From NCBI RefSeq assembly GCF_006227205.1, contig NZ_VCNG01000023.1, positions 24,118 to 88,117 of the forward strand: DNA of 64,000 nucleotides, read 5' to 3'. The position numbers and the translations under genes are program-made. This document shows, in pieces, positions 27,601-35,999 of the stretch. Under the pieces are notes generated by a model that saw only the letters and a program-made list of their open reading frames with translations, ran no database searches and was not told the DNA's origin. Every line of letters starts with the position of its first letter. The first letter of the stretch is position 1. The stretch is from Pseudomonas sp. ICMP22404. Lineage in GTDB: Bacteria; Pseudomonadota; Gammaproteobacteria; Pseudomonadales; Pseudomonadaceae.

Positions 27601-30486
27601 CGACAGAAACGCCCATACGTGACATAGAGACTGCTCATTAGCACCTGCTTTTGCCCGACGGGCAGCACCGTCTGCCCAGGCGACAGCAGCCACCAACGAA
27701 CGTAACCACGCCTCCCAGTCATCGCCTGGAGCGGGTCGAATTGTTGGTTGCACCTGACTCTCATCGAGAAACTCCGCAGCACGCCACCGTGCATAGGACT
27801 CCTGGAACCCCTCCAGGTCCGGCCGCGCTCGATTGTCCCCATAAAGCACCAGTGTCCGGTCCTTGACGATACTGGTCCCGCCACACTTGCGGATCAGGTC
27901 CGGTGACGCACCGGTTTCAATCAATGTGCTGACCACACCTGAACTCAATTCGGTGGGCTGCTGAAGTCGATCACTGGCCACCTCCAGATCACTGAGCAGT
28001 GAGCCAACCTTGCTGGCAGACAAGGGTGTCCCGTACAGGCCCGCGCTAGTTTCAGCATGGTGCAGCACGCCGAGCAGCATCGACACCAGGGCTTCCGGCG
28101 GAGCAGCGGCCAACGGCAATTGCGCAACCGGGGTATACCGCCCGTCCAGACATAGCCTCGTCCCATGGAAGCTGCCGCTTAGGTTGGCGAGTACGTCAAC
28201 CAAGCCGCTCTCGCCAAATGCTTGCGGCGTAGCGCGAACCTGCCGAATCGCCGCCGCCAAGATGCGACCTGTCGGTGGTTCGCCACCGGCGGAGCATTCC
28301 AGAGCGAATCCATGAAGTCGCAGCATGATGGTCTGGAGAAAAAGATCCGTTTCGATACTCCCTGTCGCTCGAAACGCTTCGAAAACCGGATCCAATGATT
28401 GTTGAATGGTGTCGAGGAGTTGAATGGCGTGCTCAGTATTACCCATCCGAATCAGGGTGTGAACGACTACATAAGCCCCCAGCGGAGGGGCGATCAGGCG
28501 GCCGTTGCGAATAACATGACGTAGCGCCTGGTCGGTCTGCCCGAGTGCACACAAGGCCAAGGCCACTTGCTCGGCCGCTTGGGTGAACAAGGTGTTGTAC
28601 CGGAAAGTCAGGCGTTGCGACAACAGCAGCAAGCGAATCGTATCCTCCGCGGCGCCGATATGTGTCGCCGCGGCCAGTGTCGCCGCAATGTCACCAAGCA
28701 GCACATCGGGTTCCGCTCCGAGCGTGACCGAGGTATCCACCCAGGTTTGCTGGCAGAGCTGGATCGCCTGCTGCTGCGCCGCGGTGCCGCCCCGCAGCCC
28801 GTGATAAACCCGGTTCAACTGTCCATAGTCACCGCTGTGAGCTGTGCAACAGAACACCGCTAACCGTTCTTGCAGCCGCTCACTCACCGCAGCGGTTTTG
28901 TGCTCGACAAATTCCGAAAACGACGCGTGGTAGATTTCGGTGTTGTCCGCTTCAGTCAACAGATGGCGAATCCGGGTGAGGGTTGGGACGTACACCGCGC
29001 TCTCGGCCGGATGCAGCATATCCGCCAAGTCCTTGGTCGGAATTCCCCAGCGCAGCCGCGCCAGAATGCCCAGCAGGTTGACCGCATCCTGATCAGCCAA
29101 CAACTGCCCCCACAAGGTTTCATAGTAATCCTGGATGGTGCCGCTAAATGCGGGCATTTGGACAATGTCGGTCTCGCTTGCGCCGCAGTTCACCATGTCG
29201 GTCAGGTAACGCAGGTACAGCGGATGCCCCTTGGCCCGCTCACACAACAGGGTGACCAGTCTTGAGGTCACCATGCCCTGATCCAGCAACTCGACACACA
29301 GCGCTCGCTGGCTGTCCGGCCCCAACGCCGGCAGCGTGAGCCGAATCGCCCCCGGCAGTACGGTGCTCAGGCTCGCGGCATGCCCATCCAAACCGGCACC
29401 GGTGATCACGATGACCAGCCCGTTCGACAAGGTCGGCGGGAACAACGCCGCTAGACGTCGCAGCGCGTCGGTGCCAGCGCCGGCGGCTTCGTTCAGGCCG
29501 TCGATGAAGATCACGCCAATCTTGCCTACGGTTACCTGTCGATCGGCCAGCTCTTGAAGGCGCTTGTGGCTGGCCCGGATCAGCTCCGGGTAAGAAAACT
29601 CCTGCAGATGCGCCGGTTTTCCGCTCATCGTCCTCGACCACAGCGAATTGACCCAATCGAAAAAAACCTCCGGCTGAGCCTGGTGCGCAGGCGTGATCCC
29701 GCGTCCGCGCTCAGACAGCGCATACACACCCAGCACCTCGATCGATTCTCCGGTGGGCACAAATTGCTGGCAATAGGTCGACTTGCCGATGCCATGTGCC
29801 CCGTCCATGATCAGGTAACCGTTCTGCAGTGTGGCCAGCCGCTCTTCAAACAACGCGTCGAAGTCCGGACGGGCGCCGACGGGCTCGTTCGGCGTTGCGT
29901 CCGCAGCGGCCTTCGCCAATACGCCGTTGGCTTCCAGAAACGGGCGCATCTGGTGAAAGCTGATGGCCGCGACAGCGGTGTTTACACTGACCCGCAACAG
30001 GCCGCGACAATCCCCGGCGACCATCAACACCGCTCCGGAAAGACCACCATAATCGGTGAGTTGGGTCTCGGGGCTGACAGAGAGGTCAAGATCCACGCCG
30101 TGAATGAGTTCGTCCAACGTCTGCTGGATCGTGCCTTTGAGGGCGTGGCCTAGGTTCAGCTTATGTACGGCATAGCCAAACGCGGACCATTGCTCACCGC
30201 CTCGGGGCAGTCGGCTATCAATCGTGAGGGGCTCGATCTGCAGAGCGACAGGAAGCCGCAGCAGACAGACATCCAAATCCTCATCGTGAGCCTGAACCTC
30301 CACGCTATGCCGTATCGCTGCGGAACCGATGCCAAATTCGACGGAGAGATCTGCCCCGGCGGCCACCGCTGCTTCCACGCAGTGAAAGGCCGTCACTACC
30401 AAGGAGGGGCTAATCAGCCAGCCTGTGCCCACCTGATGATCATTGGTGACCCGGCATGTCGCTTGTTTAACTGCTTCATCCGCCAC
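24682..30486 (-). CDS. avs1: AVAST type 1-like trypsin-like protease-STAND ATPase
   Basis: The 1934-aa product starts at a GTG overlapping the end of the MBL gene by 11 bases. Residues 1-190 are a trypsin-like serine protease with the full triad: H35 in 'VVTAFHCVEAA', D72 in 'DEDLDVCLLRL' and S150 in 'GGLSGAVLM'. A STAND NTPase follows, with Walker A 'GAHGIGKST' at 229-237 and Walker B 'VIFIDGLNEA' at 325-334. The remaining 1400 residues are helical-repeat-like and would form the sensor. In Avs proteins that part recognises phage terminase or portal proteins, and binding triggers the N-terminal effector. The intact triad predicts protease-driven abortive infection. Confidence 0.8.
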   Translation of the reverse strand: MADEAVKQATCRVTNDHQVGTGWLISPSLVVTAFHCVEAAVAAGADLSVEFGIGSAAIRHSVEVQAHDEDLDVCLLRLPVALQIEPLTIDSRLPRGGEQWSAFGYAVHKLNLGHALKGTIQQTLDELIHGVDLDLSVSPETQLTDYGGLSGAVLMVAGDCRGLLRVSVNTAVAAISFHQMRPFLEANGVLAKAAADATPNEPVGARPDFDALFEERLATLQNGYLIMDGAHGIGKSTYCQQFVPTGESIEVLGVYALSERGRGITPAHQAQPEVFFDWVNSLWSRTMSGKPAHLQEFSYPELIRASHKRLQELADRQVTVGKIGVIFIDGLNEAAGAGTDALRRLAALFPPTLSNGLVIVITGAGLDGHAASLSTVLPGAIRLTLPALGPDSQRALCVELLDQGMVTSRLVTLLCERAKGHPLYLRYLTDMVNCGASETDIVQMPAFSGTIQDYYETLWGQLLADQDAVNLLGILARLRWGIPTKDLADMLHPAESAVYVPTLTRIRHLLTEADNTEIYHASFSEFVEHKTAAVSERLQERLAVFCCTAHSGDYGQLNRVYHGLRGGTAAQQQAIQLCQQTWVDTSVTLGAEPDVLLGDIAATLAAATHIGAAEDTIRLLLLSQRLTFRYNTLFTQAAEQVALALCALGQTDQALRHVIRNGRLIAPPLGAYVVVHTLIRMGNTEHAIQLLDTIQQSLDPVFEAFRATGSIETDLFLQTIMLRLHGFALECSAGGEPPTGRILAAAIRQVRATPQAFGESGLVDVLANLSGSFHGTRLCLDGRYTPVAQLPLAAAPPEALVSMLLGVLHHAETSAGLYGTPLSASKVGSLLSDLEVASDRLQQPTELSSGVVSTLIETGASPDLIRKCGGTSIVKDRTLVLYGDNRARPDLEGFQESYARWRAAEFLDESQVQPTIRPAPGDDWEAWLRSLVAAVAWADGAARRAKAGANEQSLCHVWAFLSDQVLPMVTRPLSVRSQWKQAYAIPETIFPALFQRLAKLLLDCLPQQAGQLLKVLDQGFAEQLGLYNEGFRQSLALVTAQFLTAALEPATADALFDLVIRWRDYVQTNVENRYELIPELLQIVPLLTRLDAQEEAARTYQAVLRFSMGPSWYKEDQLSLMSSTLAALPAVTPVPTASLVQVAAYLERASGEMTFQRYVRAGKSHFIAQLCRRSLYSQAVDYFKHQTCGTLSQLQVQAAAGDLDRVGPLTGMHFPGGALEEQSALLALLRETSDSVDWRLHWALLEVYQHGDERYLDDWGTHYARLIGVMAAGSDELIWATRRIWTISQGMSTKKSRSLLRAMVSALPTTHAPAFEPLLVAIEKRAEPELFEPLPASSSHGASAAQPAAVEPAATPEAESVHASTVEESLYQPGVFGRFSVDDKARIDLQAALTLKRRGNTAAAVKAAVNVLQTLQEGGWSIWTNNHTGAPAEQLIQDAVAEADAVVRLYGPLVLDERHAQRWWIASHLIDKVAIKLDAKEQIRLLDISLEHVGHMVGAASSTGFDYLGGSTTDPAAALFDLLLWTLDHPSWERRDSAAAMLLWLVSQEERYFPQVARLAFSMDPRNRADLAAAALDLLSQRNPVDCWERLAPQIDVAALLSACRHVSRLAIFSRIVDRAAGQGSVSACTARAALDTVLIQQTTGLSVEQSAPPDYFPKSLRTHWETLVGQGLVTPATRITTDETLARLCSPLSTDVAQLLELRVAENFREAEQFPTSRWANKVGYAFNIGLYQPMSREQLYVIDNLLRCYNPNSSATPQNGPQLLSDFIAALKNRSLKGFRPFSQGLVFLDVQSVIELNGEMATVELLAHLRPPDPRQSAYLSFEGFRANDVAPLMPDGQMAICVRARPTVAYFASHTPSVPTRKFLQLIGASESATVRYHWRDGSTVAGSGSSRCYEAAMLAIHEGALTLPHGWDIGWEIRLNGKVLAVMNS

Positions 30487-31663
30487 AGCTGACGTCTCCT
30501 AGTTGAATCCATTCATCCGTGACGACGTGAACACTGAAGCGCGCTCCGGTTTTTGATGAATAGCTCCGTAGCCGTTGTGCGGCTGCGGTTTCATAGTTGA
30601 AATAGAGCTTGCGTTCAAAGCTCGCAGGTCGATCAACGATCGCTGCCAGGACTTCAAAGTCTGGATGGCCGTGCCTTCCACCGTTGGTGGAAATGAGGTA
30701 GCAAGGCGCATCGATCAATGCAAGCAGCTCCGGACTGGTGTTGTAGTGGCTGCCGTGATGGGCGATTTTGACAGCACTGAACATCAGCTGCTGGGTCCCC
30801 GGATGGCGCCGTGTCAATTCGTCGAGGACATCTTCTGCCCACGCGTCACCTAAAAGCAGCATACGGTCCTGACCGGCGGTGAGCACCAATGCAATGGAAC
30901 TGCCATTGGCTTCCGAAGTATCCGGCGTATAGGTTTCGGCGAGGGTGGGGGCGCGGTGAGCCGCAATGGGGCGAACACTCGGCGCGCTGGTTTGTTGTGC
31001 TGCGCAGCTGCACCACATTTCATAGGCGTCGTCGACCAAGTCGCTGTTGAGCAGTTTGCCTCGATGGCCAAGTCGGCGTATTTCTCGCAGCCACAGCGTA
31101 CGCAAGGCTTCCAATCGTTCGAGGCGAGGCCCGAGCACCTCCAGGTGCACCTGGTTGAGCAAGGTGTAAGGAACACTGCGGTTATCGATCAAGCGAGAGC
31201 CGTCACCATTATTCCAGTGATACCCCTGAGTCCTGAGGAGTTTGGCCAGCGAACTCCCCTGCTCGGCCCCGATAGGATTGACGGCAAGCGCTGGCGGCAC
31301 GGGGAAGCCGCGTCGTTTAATGGCCTCCAGCACACCGGCATGATCGCCTAAACGCGGACCCTCTGCCGTGTAAGGCAGCGAGCGCAGACTGTTATGCCAG
31401 ACCGCGTCGATCTCGATCCGGCGACGCCCGGGAGGACCGTTGTCGTTGAACAAGGCCAACAGACCACCGATATGGTCCGCGTCGATGTGAGTGCATACCA
31501 CTAGCCTGAGGGGCTCTCCCCGCTCGGCCAGCTCAGCCAACTCCCCCGCAAGGTGCGTGGTGTAGGTGCTGGCATAGCCGGCATCGACCAGCACATGCTG
31601 ACCATTGGCATTGATCAAGAAGGCATCGCCGTTCTTGGCCGGGTACATTTTCAGTTTAAGCAT
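30476..31663 (-). CDS. MBL-fold protein, first gene of the AVAST type 1-like operon
   Basis: This 395-aa protein opens with 'MYPAKNGDAFLI' and has the metal site 'CTHIDADHIGGL' (H59, D61, D63, H64). It later has 'LLLGDAW' and 'KIAHHGSHYN', the third and fourth parts of a ComEC/Rec2-like MBL domain. It is followed with an 11-base overlap by the protease-STAND gene. An MBL gene ahead of a protease-STAND gene is the composition I recall for AVAST type 1. Whether it is a nuclease, a phosphodiesterase or another hydrolase cannot be told here. It starts the operon, whose promoter should lie in 31664-31800. Confidence 0.78.
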   Translation of the reverse strand: MLKLKMYPAKNGDAFLINANGQHVLVDAGYASTYTTHLAGELAELAERGEPLRLVVCTHIDADHIGGLLALFNDNGPPGRRRIEIDAVWHNSLRSLPYTAEGPRLGDHAGVLEAIKRRGFPVPPALAVNPIGAEQGSSLAKLLRTQGYHWNNGDGSRLIDNRSVPYTLLNQVHLEVLGPRLERLEALRTLWLREIRRLGHRGKLLNSDLVDDAYEMWCSCAAQQTSAPSVRPIAAHRAPTLAETYTPDTSEANGSSIALVLTAGQDRMLLLGDAWAEDVLDELTRRHPGTQQLMFSAVKIAHHGSHYNTSPELLALIDAPCYLISTNGGRHGHPDFEVLAAIVDRPASFERKLYFNYETAAAQRLRSYSSKTGARFSVHVVTDEWIQLGDVSCGG

Positions 31664-32042
31664 GTGAGGGTATCAACAAAATTAGGGGCGCACCGGCCAG
31701 GGTTCGCTTGAAGCAACTTATGAAGGGCAAAGGAGCGAACTAGGATGCATGATCCTTTCTAGTTCGACATGACCTCAGTGTGATATCAGATTTGTTGCCT
31801 GACCACAATCGAACGCCACTCGCCTCGGACGCGAATACAGGGCCGCAGCTCATCCGATCATTCAACCGGCGGATCGCTACCAGCCCTTGATCACACAAGC
31901 CAGGTGGCGAGCCTGGTTCCAACTGCGCGCCGGTACTAAGCTTGGAAGCACCGCGCCCAATGACCTACGCCTTGCCTTCAGGCTCATCAGGTTGCCGCTC
32001 CGGCCAGAGCGCCTAGGGGAGGAGCAATGGGCCCAGCGGGCA
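31664..32042. other. intergenic stretch upstream of the AVAST-like operon
   Basis: No gene is recognised on either strand in about 380 bases. The minus-strand frame at 31740-31922 has no start signal. The part nearest 31664 should contain the operon promoter. Confidence 0.4.
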
Positions 32043-32610
32043 TTACGCCTGCTTGGGGTCGGGCGCGGCGGTGACGCCTGCAGGTCGGGCTTTTCCGCGT
32101 TTATTGGACGCGGCCTTGCGCGGCTGCCCAGCAGGCTCCGTCGCAACACTGCGGGTGGCCGCCGCCAGCTGCTCGGCCTGAATCTCGGCTCGTGCCTGCG
32201 CCGCTGCCGCCCGTTCGCGGGCGCTCACCAAGTCGGCTTCGGCCTGCAGCAAACGTTGCTGCACGGCGTTGCGCTGTTCCGTCGCCTCCAGGCTTGCCTG
32301 ACGGTACTGCTGCAGTTGGTCTTGGAGGCCTCGGGCTTGGCTCGAGGCCTCGCTACGTTGCTCACGCGCCTCGCTCAACTCCATCTGCCCGCAAGCAACG
32401 CCTGTTGCAGACTTTGCAGGCGGGCATGGGCTTTCTTGAACTGGACGGCCAACGCTTTGCTCTCCTTGCGAACTCAATCGACCTCGCGATAAGACCGGTC
32501 TTCGACCTCGCGACTGTAGTGCTGCTGGGCCTCGCGTGCCTGTTCCGCCTGTTGGCGCATGTCCTGCAACTGCTGATGCGCCAGGGCCAGTTACCCGACG
32601 TGCTTTAGCT
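32043..32610 (-). pseudogene. decayed KfrA-like coiled-coil protein, remnant 2
   Basis: On the minus strand a long coiled coil can be followed across frames. 'LAHQQLQDMRQQAEQAREAQ' is near 32600-32530 and 'HYSREVEDRSYREVD' is followed by an in-frame stop near 32475. It continues as 'VRKESKALAVQFKKAHARL', and after a frameshift as 'ELSEAREQRSEASSQ' through 'QQRLLQAEADLVSARERAA' to a basic tail ending at 32043. The heptad pattern and basic end fit KfrA-type proteins. The N-terminal DNA-binding part is absent. At least one stop and one frameshift make it non-functional. Confidence 0.6.
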
Positions 32611-32709
32611 ATTGGAGCTGAAAGAGCAGCCGCAAACCGCCTTTCACTGAACTGCCCCTCTCCGCAGTGGCACAAATCAGAGCTATCTTTCCAAGATCTC
32701 ATCATTCGC

Positions 32710-33495
32710 CTACGGATTGAAAGTATGGCCAGACAGGCGAAGCTGCTTGAACGTCACCTCCTCGTCGACCGACCTCCAAATGCCTCCGCGCACCTTTTCC
32801 CAGCCAAACAATCGCATCAGAGCGACGGTTGCATCCGTGGCCTTAGTGGCGGCCTGTGACTCGGTCAGGAACCCGAGGGATCGTTTGCTAAGCACCTCAA
32901 TCGGTCTGTGCAGCGATGTCCAATCTGCGCCCTTCCCTGCGAAGTGCCGGTTGATTCGGACATTTGGTTTGGTGCTATAACCTACAAAATAGTACCCGCC
33001 CTCTAGCTTGAGAACGAATAAGCCATACTCCGCTCCACTCAGCACATGCCTAGACGTTGAAGATGCTTCTGGGAATTGACCCGGGGGCTGTGTCGATAGC
33101 CTATGAACGGCCTCAACCACTGGCGGGTCGACGAGGTTGGCCAGGCCGGCACTCACAACACAACCGTGGCCATGGCTGACCAGGTTTTTCTCAACATGCT
33201 CAACACTGGTATTTGCAAAGAACCCTCCGCGGACGTTGTGAAATCCATACTGCCGCATCAGCTTCAGCACGAGCTCATTCTCTGCTAACTCCGCGGCTCG
33301 GTAGTCGACGTCTTGCAGGCTCTCGCGCATCAGCTCCTTCACTGGAGCATGCAGACGTGTCCATTCGGAGCCGCTACCGTTGAAATGCTTACGAATACGC
33401 CGATCAGGATCCTTCGCTTGGCCAACGTAAAACTTGCCGTTCTCCAGCTCCAATACGTAAAGGTGGCGGGTGCATCGTTCTAGCTTCCAATCCAT
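32710..33495 (-). CDS. protein with two tandem GIY-YIG nuclease-like domains
   Basis: The 261-aa protein contains the same motif twice. The N-terminal copy has 'HLYVLELENGKFYVGQAKD' then 'RIRKHFNGSGSEWTRLH'. The C-terminal copy, near residues 157-200, has 'GLFVLKLEGGYYFVG' then 'RINRHFAGKGADWTSLH'. Each copy shows the two short strands of the GIY-YIG fold and the following Arg helix. The first keeps both Tyr (LYV, FYVG), while the second has Phe at one or both positions (LFV, YFVG) and may be inactive. GIY-YIG enzymes cut DNA; a two-domain form suggests an internal duplication. It is a lone gene among decayed ones. Confidence 0.7.
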   Translation of the reverse strand: MDWKLERCTRHLYVLELENGKFYVGQAKDPDRRIRKHFNGSGSEWTRLHAPVKELMRESLQDVDYRAAELAENELVLKLMRQYGFHNVRGGFFANTSVEHVEKNLVSHGHGCVVSAGLANLVDPPVVEAVHRLSTQPPGQFPEASSTSRHVLSGAEYGLFVLKLEGGYYFVGYSTKPNVRINRHFAGKGADWTSLHRPIEVLSKRSLGFLTESQAATKATDATVALMRLFGWEKVRGGIWRSVDEEVTFKQLRLSGHTFNP

Positions 33496-33601
33496 GGTTG
33501 CTCTCTCTAACAGTCACTTCTGACCGCAGATCCTCCAGATGAGAAGGCCCACCGTCAACCACGCTTTCGACTTCCACTTCCGTGCAGTCCAAGGGGGCGG
33601 T

Positions 33602-34118
33602 TTAAACGCGTCGATCCATGTGTCCCCAGGAGCAGTGGATTGGCGCTAGAGGCAGAGTTGAGACTTTCCCAGCCGAAGAGCGCACCGCTGGCCTTGCCTC
33701 AGGATATTGATCGTGGGCGGCCAAGAACTCTTCCTGAGGGCCTTCAAACCCAAGAGCGCTAAGGTAGTAAGTCCCGGGCTTTACCACTTCCGTATGCACG
33801 ACTTCGGAATTCACGCGGATAATTTCGTCTTTCACCAAAGCGTAGCCGACGCCGTGCTCCGTGAAGCGACCATTTAGCTCATCCAAACATGCTCAACATG
33901 CGCTCGACCATCGACTCCAGGGTAATACTCAGGAGCTCCATCTGCCCACTCGCGCATTTGAATGCCAATTCGAGGACATCAAGCATGAGGTGCAGTTTAT
34001 TGCCATTTCGTATCGCTAATGGATGAACGCGCTGTACGGTGGCAAGCCTCGACTGCTCCAGCCGACATAGGCAAGCACACGCTGCGGGACGCTTTGCACT
34101 ACACCACATCCGAGACAA
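33602..34118 (-). pseudogene. frameshifted STM4504/CBY_0614-like gene fragment
   Basis: Two overlapping frames, 33879-34118 and 33602-33886, read as consecutive parts of one protein. The first has 'AIRNGNKLHLMLDVLELAFK' and the second 'ELNGRFTEHGVGYALVKD', then 'IIRVNSEVVHTEVVKPGTYY' and 'GFEGPQEEFLAAHDQYPEAR'. This is the pattern I recall for the central and C-terminal part of STM4504/CBY_0614-family proteins, which are found in accessory DNA. A frameshift near 33880 and the lack of both ends make it a pseudogene. Confidence 0.55.
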
Positions 34119-34129
34119 AGGCTTAAGGG

Positions 34130-34291
34130 AGTCAATGGATCAGATCGTTCTTCGACAAAACCCAGGCCGACGAAATCATTATGGACGCCCGTATTTACGA
34201 TGCGGAAGCACGCAGTCGGTCATTCGAACTGGTTTCCGAGGCCAGTGATGGCCTACTCCACCGACAGCCGGGCAAATGCGGAACTGTCTAG
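34130..34291 (+). pseudogene. C-terminal scrap of an LLM-class flavin-dependent oxidoreductase
   Basis: The plus frame reads 'FFDKTQADEIIMDARIYDAE' then 'ARSRSFELVSEAS' and ends at TAG 34289-34291. The TQADE..... pattern with ARLRSFE-like continuation is typical of the last helix of luciferase-like monooxygenases. Only about 50 codons remain, so it is debris from a past insertion. Confidence 0.45.
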
Positions 34292-34447
34292 GGGTGCCTA
34301 TGTCATCCAGGGCGCGGCGCCTCCCTGCTCCTCTGAACATTGAGGGCATGAACAACGAAGCCCATAGCCTGTTCGAAACGCTTGCGATTGCATCAGAATG
34401 TTGTTTGTGGGCAGAACACCATCACTAAGTTATTCTTACCCGCAAAA

Positions 34448-35998
34448 ATGCTCAGACCTGAGCGACCTTTCTTAGTAGGCAATATCAATCATTCGGCCAA
34501 GGGAACTCACTTGATTACAGCCTTTCACAATGACGGTTTTTCGATACCTTTAGTAGAGTCGCCTCTTATCGGCTCGACTGAACAACCACTGTTTGCTGCT
34601 GATTCGATGACGCTTTTGGTAGGCCCCAACGGTAGCGGCAAAACGCGCGCAATGATGGGATTGGTATCGGCACTATCTGGAAAAAAGCCTGCCAATGGCG
34701 CCGCAAGTATCACTTGGGTTTCTGAAGAGATTCATAAGTCGACGTGCGCCGTATACTACACCTCTGCTCCTTATCATCTGCCAATTTCAAAGCATGGGCA
34801 TCAATATCGAGCTATTAAAACCAGTCTCTCAAGTACTGAGAAGCCGCTAACCTCTGAGCATAAAGAAGTCATTGATCAGCTAAAGCTGGCGTTTGGGCTT
34901 GAAGCACGGAAAGTGCTTAATTTACCAAGGATGTCGGAGGTTGAAGTTGGCGATCTGTTGAGGCAGTTAGGAAGCCCTTCCAAAGGAGTCATCGATACAT
35001 GGCCGGCCCCGTTTATCAAAAGATATAAAGAAATTGATCACATAGCTAGGCGCGACGACGGTTCTATCGATTGGGAGACTTTTCACGGTACCAGTAGGCT
35101 TCGCTCCGAAATCATCCAGGCTTTCGGTCAGGAAATGAAATTAAGAGTAGGGGCGGAGTTTTCACTGAAAATTCGAGCATACGAGCATGTCCGTAAAGGG
35201 CGTATGCAAGGTAGCACCGCTGAACTTCAGATCTTGAACGCCCTCGGGTTTTCAACGAGACATAAGCTACCCCAAAAACTCTCCGTCTTTAGGCAACGCT
35301 ATGATGAAGCGCTGGAAAAATTTCGGAAAATTGCTGCTATTGTGGGGGATGAGCAGTTAAAAAAGAATGTTTATTACATTGATGACGATCAGCATGAGCG
35401 ATTGAAATCCTTGGAGCTTGGTACGCTTGGTACGCTGAGCCTCACAGAACTGAGCTCTGGCGCAGCCGCTTTGATACATCAGTTTTCAAGCATCGAGTTA
35501 GCTTGTATCGCTCTTCTCAAAGAGGCTCCCTATACAAATCTGGTGCTGATGATTGATGAGGGTGACGCGTTCCTTCACCTGGCGTGGCAGCAACGTTACA
35601 TAGACTATCTTGACAAGACTGCAGCACTGCTCAAGCAAAAGTTCAAAACTGTCCAGATCATTGTCGCCACTCACTCGCCAGTCCTCATGTCGGACTTTCC
35701 ACGGGAGTGCACCTTCATACTCGATGGGAACAGCTGGTTCGAGGACTTGGCCGGGGACACAAAGCCCCGCAGGCCCTCCGAGGCCTTTGGGGCCCCTCTT
35801 GATACTGTGGTGCGTGAGGTTGGCCAGACCGGCACAATGGGAACCTTCGCGGCAAATGTAATTAAAAAAATAGTGGACGATGTTTCTAATGGTATTTCAG
35901 TCCCGCTCAAATGCATTGAAATGATCGGTGATCCCATCATTCGGCGGCAGATAAAAGGAAGATTGGTCGAGCTGGGGTTGCTGGAGCGCAAGGACTGA
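34448..35998 (+). CDS. ptuA: Septu PtuA-like AAA ATPase
   Basis: I place the start at ATG 34448 (516 aa); a TTG at 34382 is possible, and neither has a clear ribosome-binding site. It is an OLD/SMC-type ATPase with Walker A 'GPNGSGKT' (59-66). A long helical middle follows, then 'LTELSSGAAALIHQFSS' as the signature region, 'LVLMIDEGDAFLHLAW' as Walker B near 365-380, and 'IIVATHSPVLMS'. There is no TOPRIM domain. The HNH-nuclease gene begins one base after its stop, so the pair has the PtuA-PtuB layout of Septu. PtuA is thought to bind ATP and hold PtuB until infection. No retron sits next to this pair. Confidence 0.75.
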   Translation: MLRPERPFLVGNINHSAKGTHLITAFHNDGFSIPLVESPLIGSTEQPLFAADSMTLLVGPNGSGKTRAMMGLVSALSGKKPANGAASITWVSEEIHKSTCAVYYTSAPYHLPISKHGHQYRAIKTSLSSTEKPLTSEHKEVIDQLKLAFGLEARKVLNLPRMSEVEVGDLLRQLGSPSKGVIDTWPAPFIKRYKEIDHIARRDDGSIDWETFHGTSRLRSEIIQAFGQEMKLRVGAEFSLKIRAYEHVRKGRMQGSTAELQILNALGFSTRHKLPQKLSVFRQRYDEALEKFRKIAAIVGDEQLKKNVYYIDDDQHERLKSLELGTLGTLSLTELSSGAAALIHQFSSIELACIALLKEAPYTNLVLMIDEGDAFLHLAWQQRYIDYLDKTAALLKQKFKTVQIIVATHSPVLMSDFPRECTFILDGNSWFEDLAGDTKPRRPSEAFGAPLDTVVREVGQTGTMGTFAANVIKKIVDDVSNGISVPLKCIEMIGDPIIRRQIKGRLVELGLLERKD

Positions 35999-35999
35999 T

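Noticed and set aside
29554..30153. 199-codon plus-strand frame opposite the protease-STAND gene
   Set aside because: It lies wholly antisense to the Walker and protease motifs of the real gene and has no recognisable content.
31887..32492. 201-codon plus-strand frame
   Set aside because: It is antisense to the decayed KfrA-like coiled coil; composition is low-complexity Leu/Arg.
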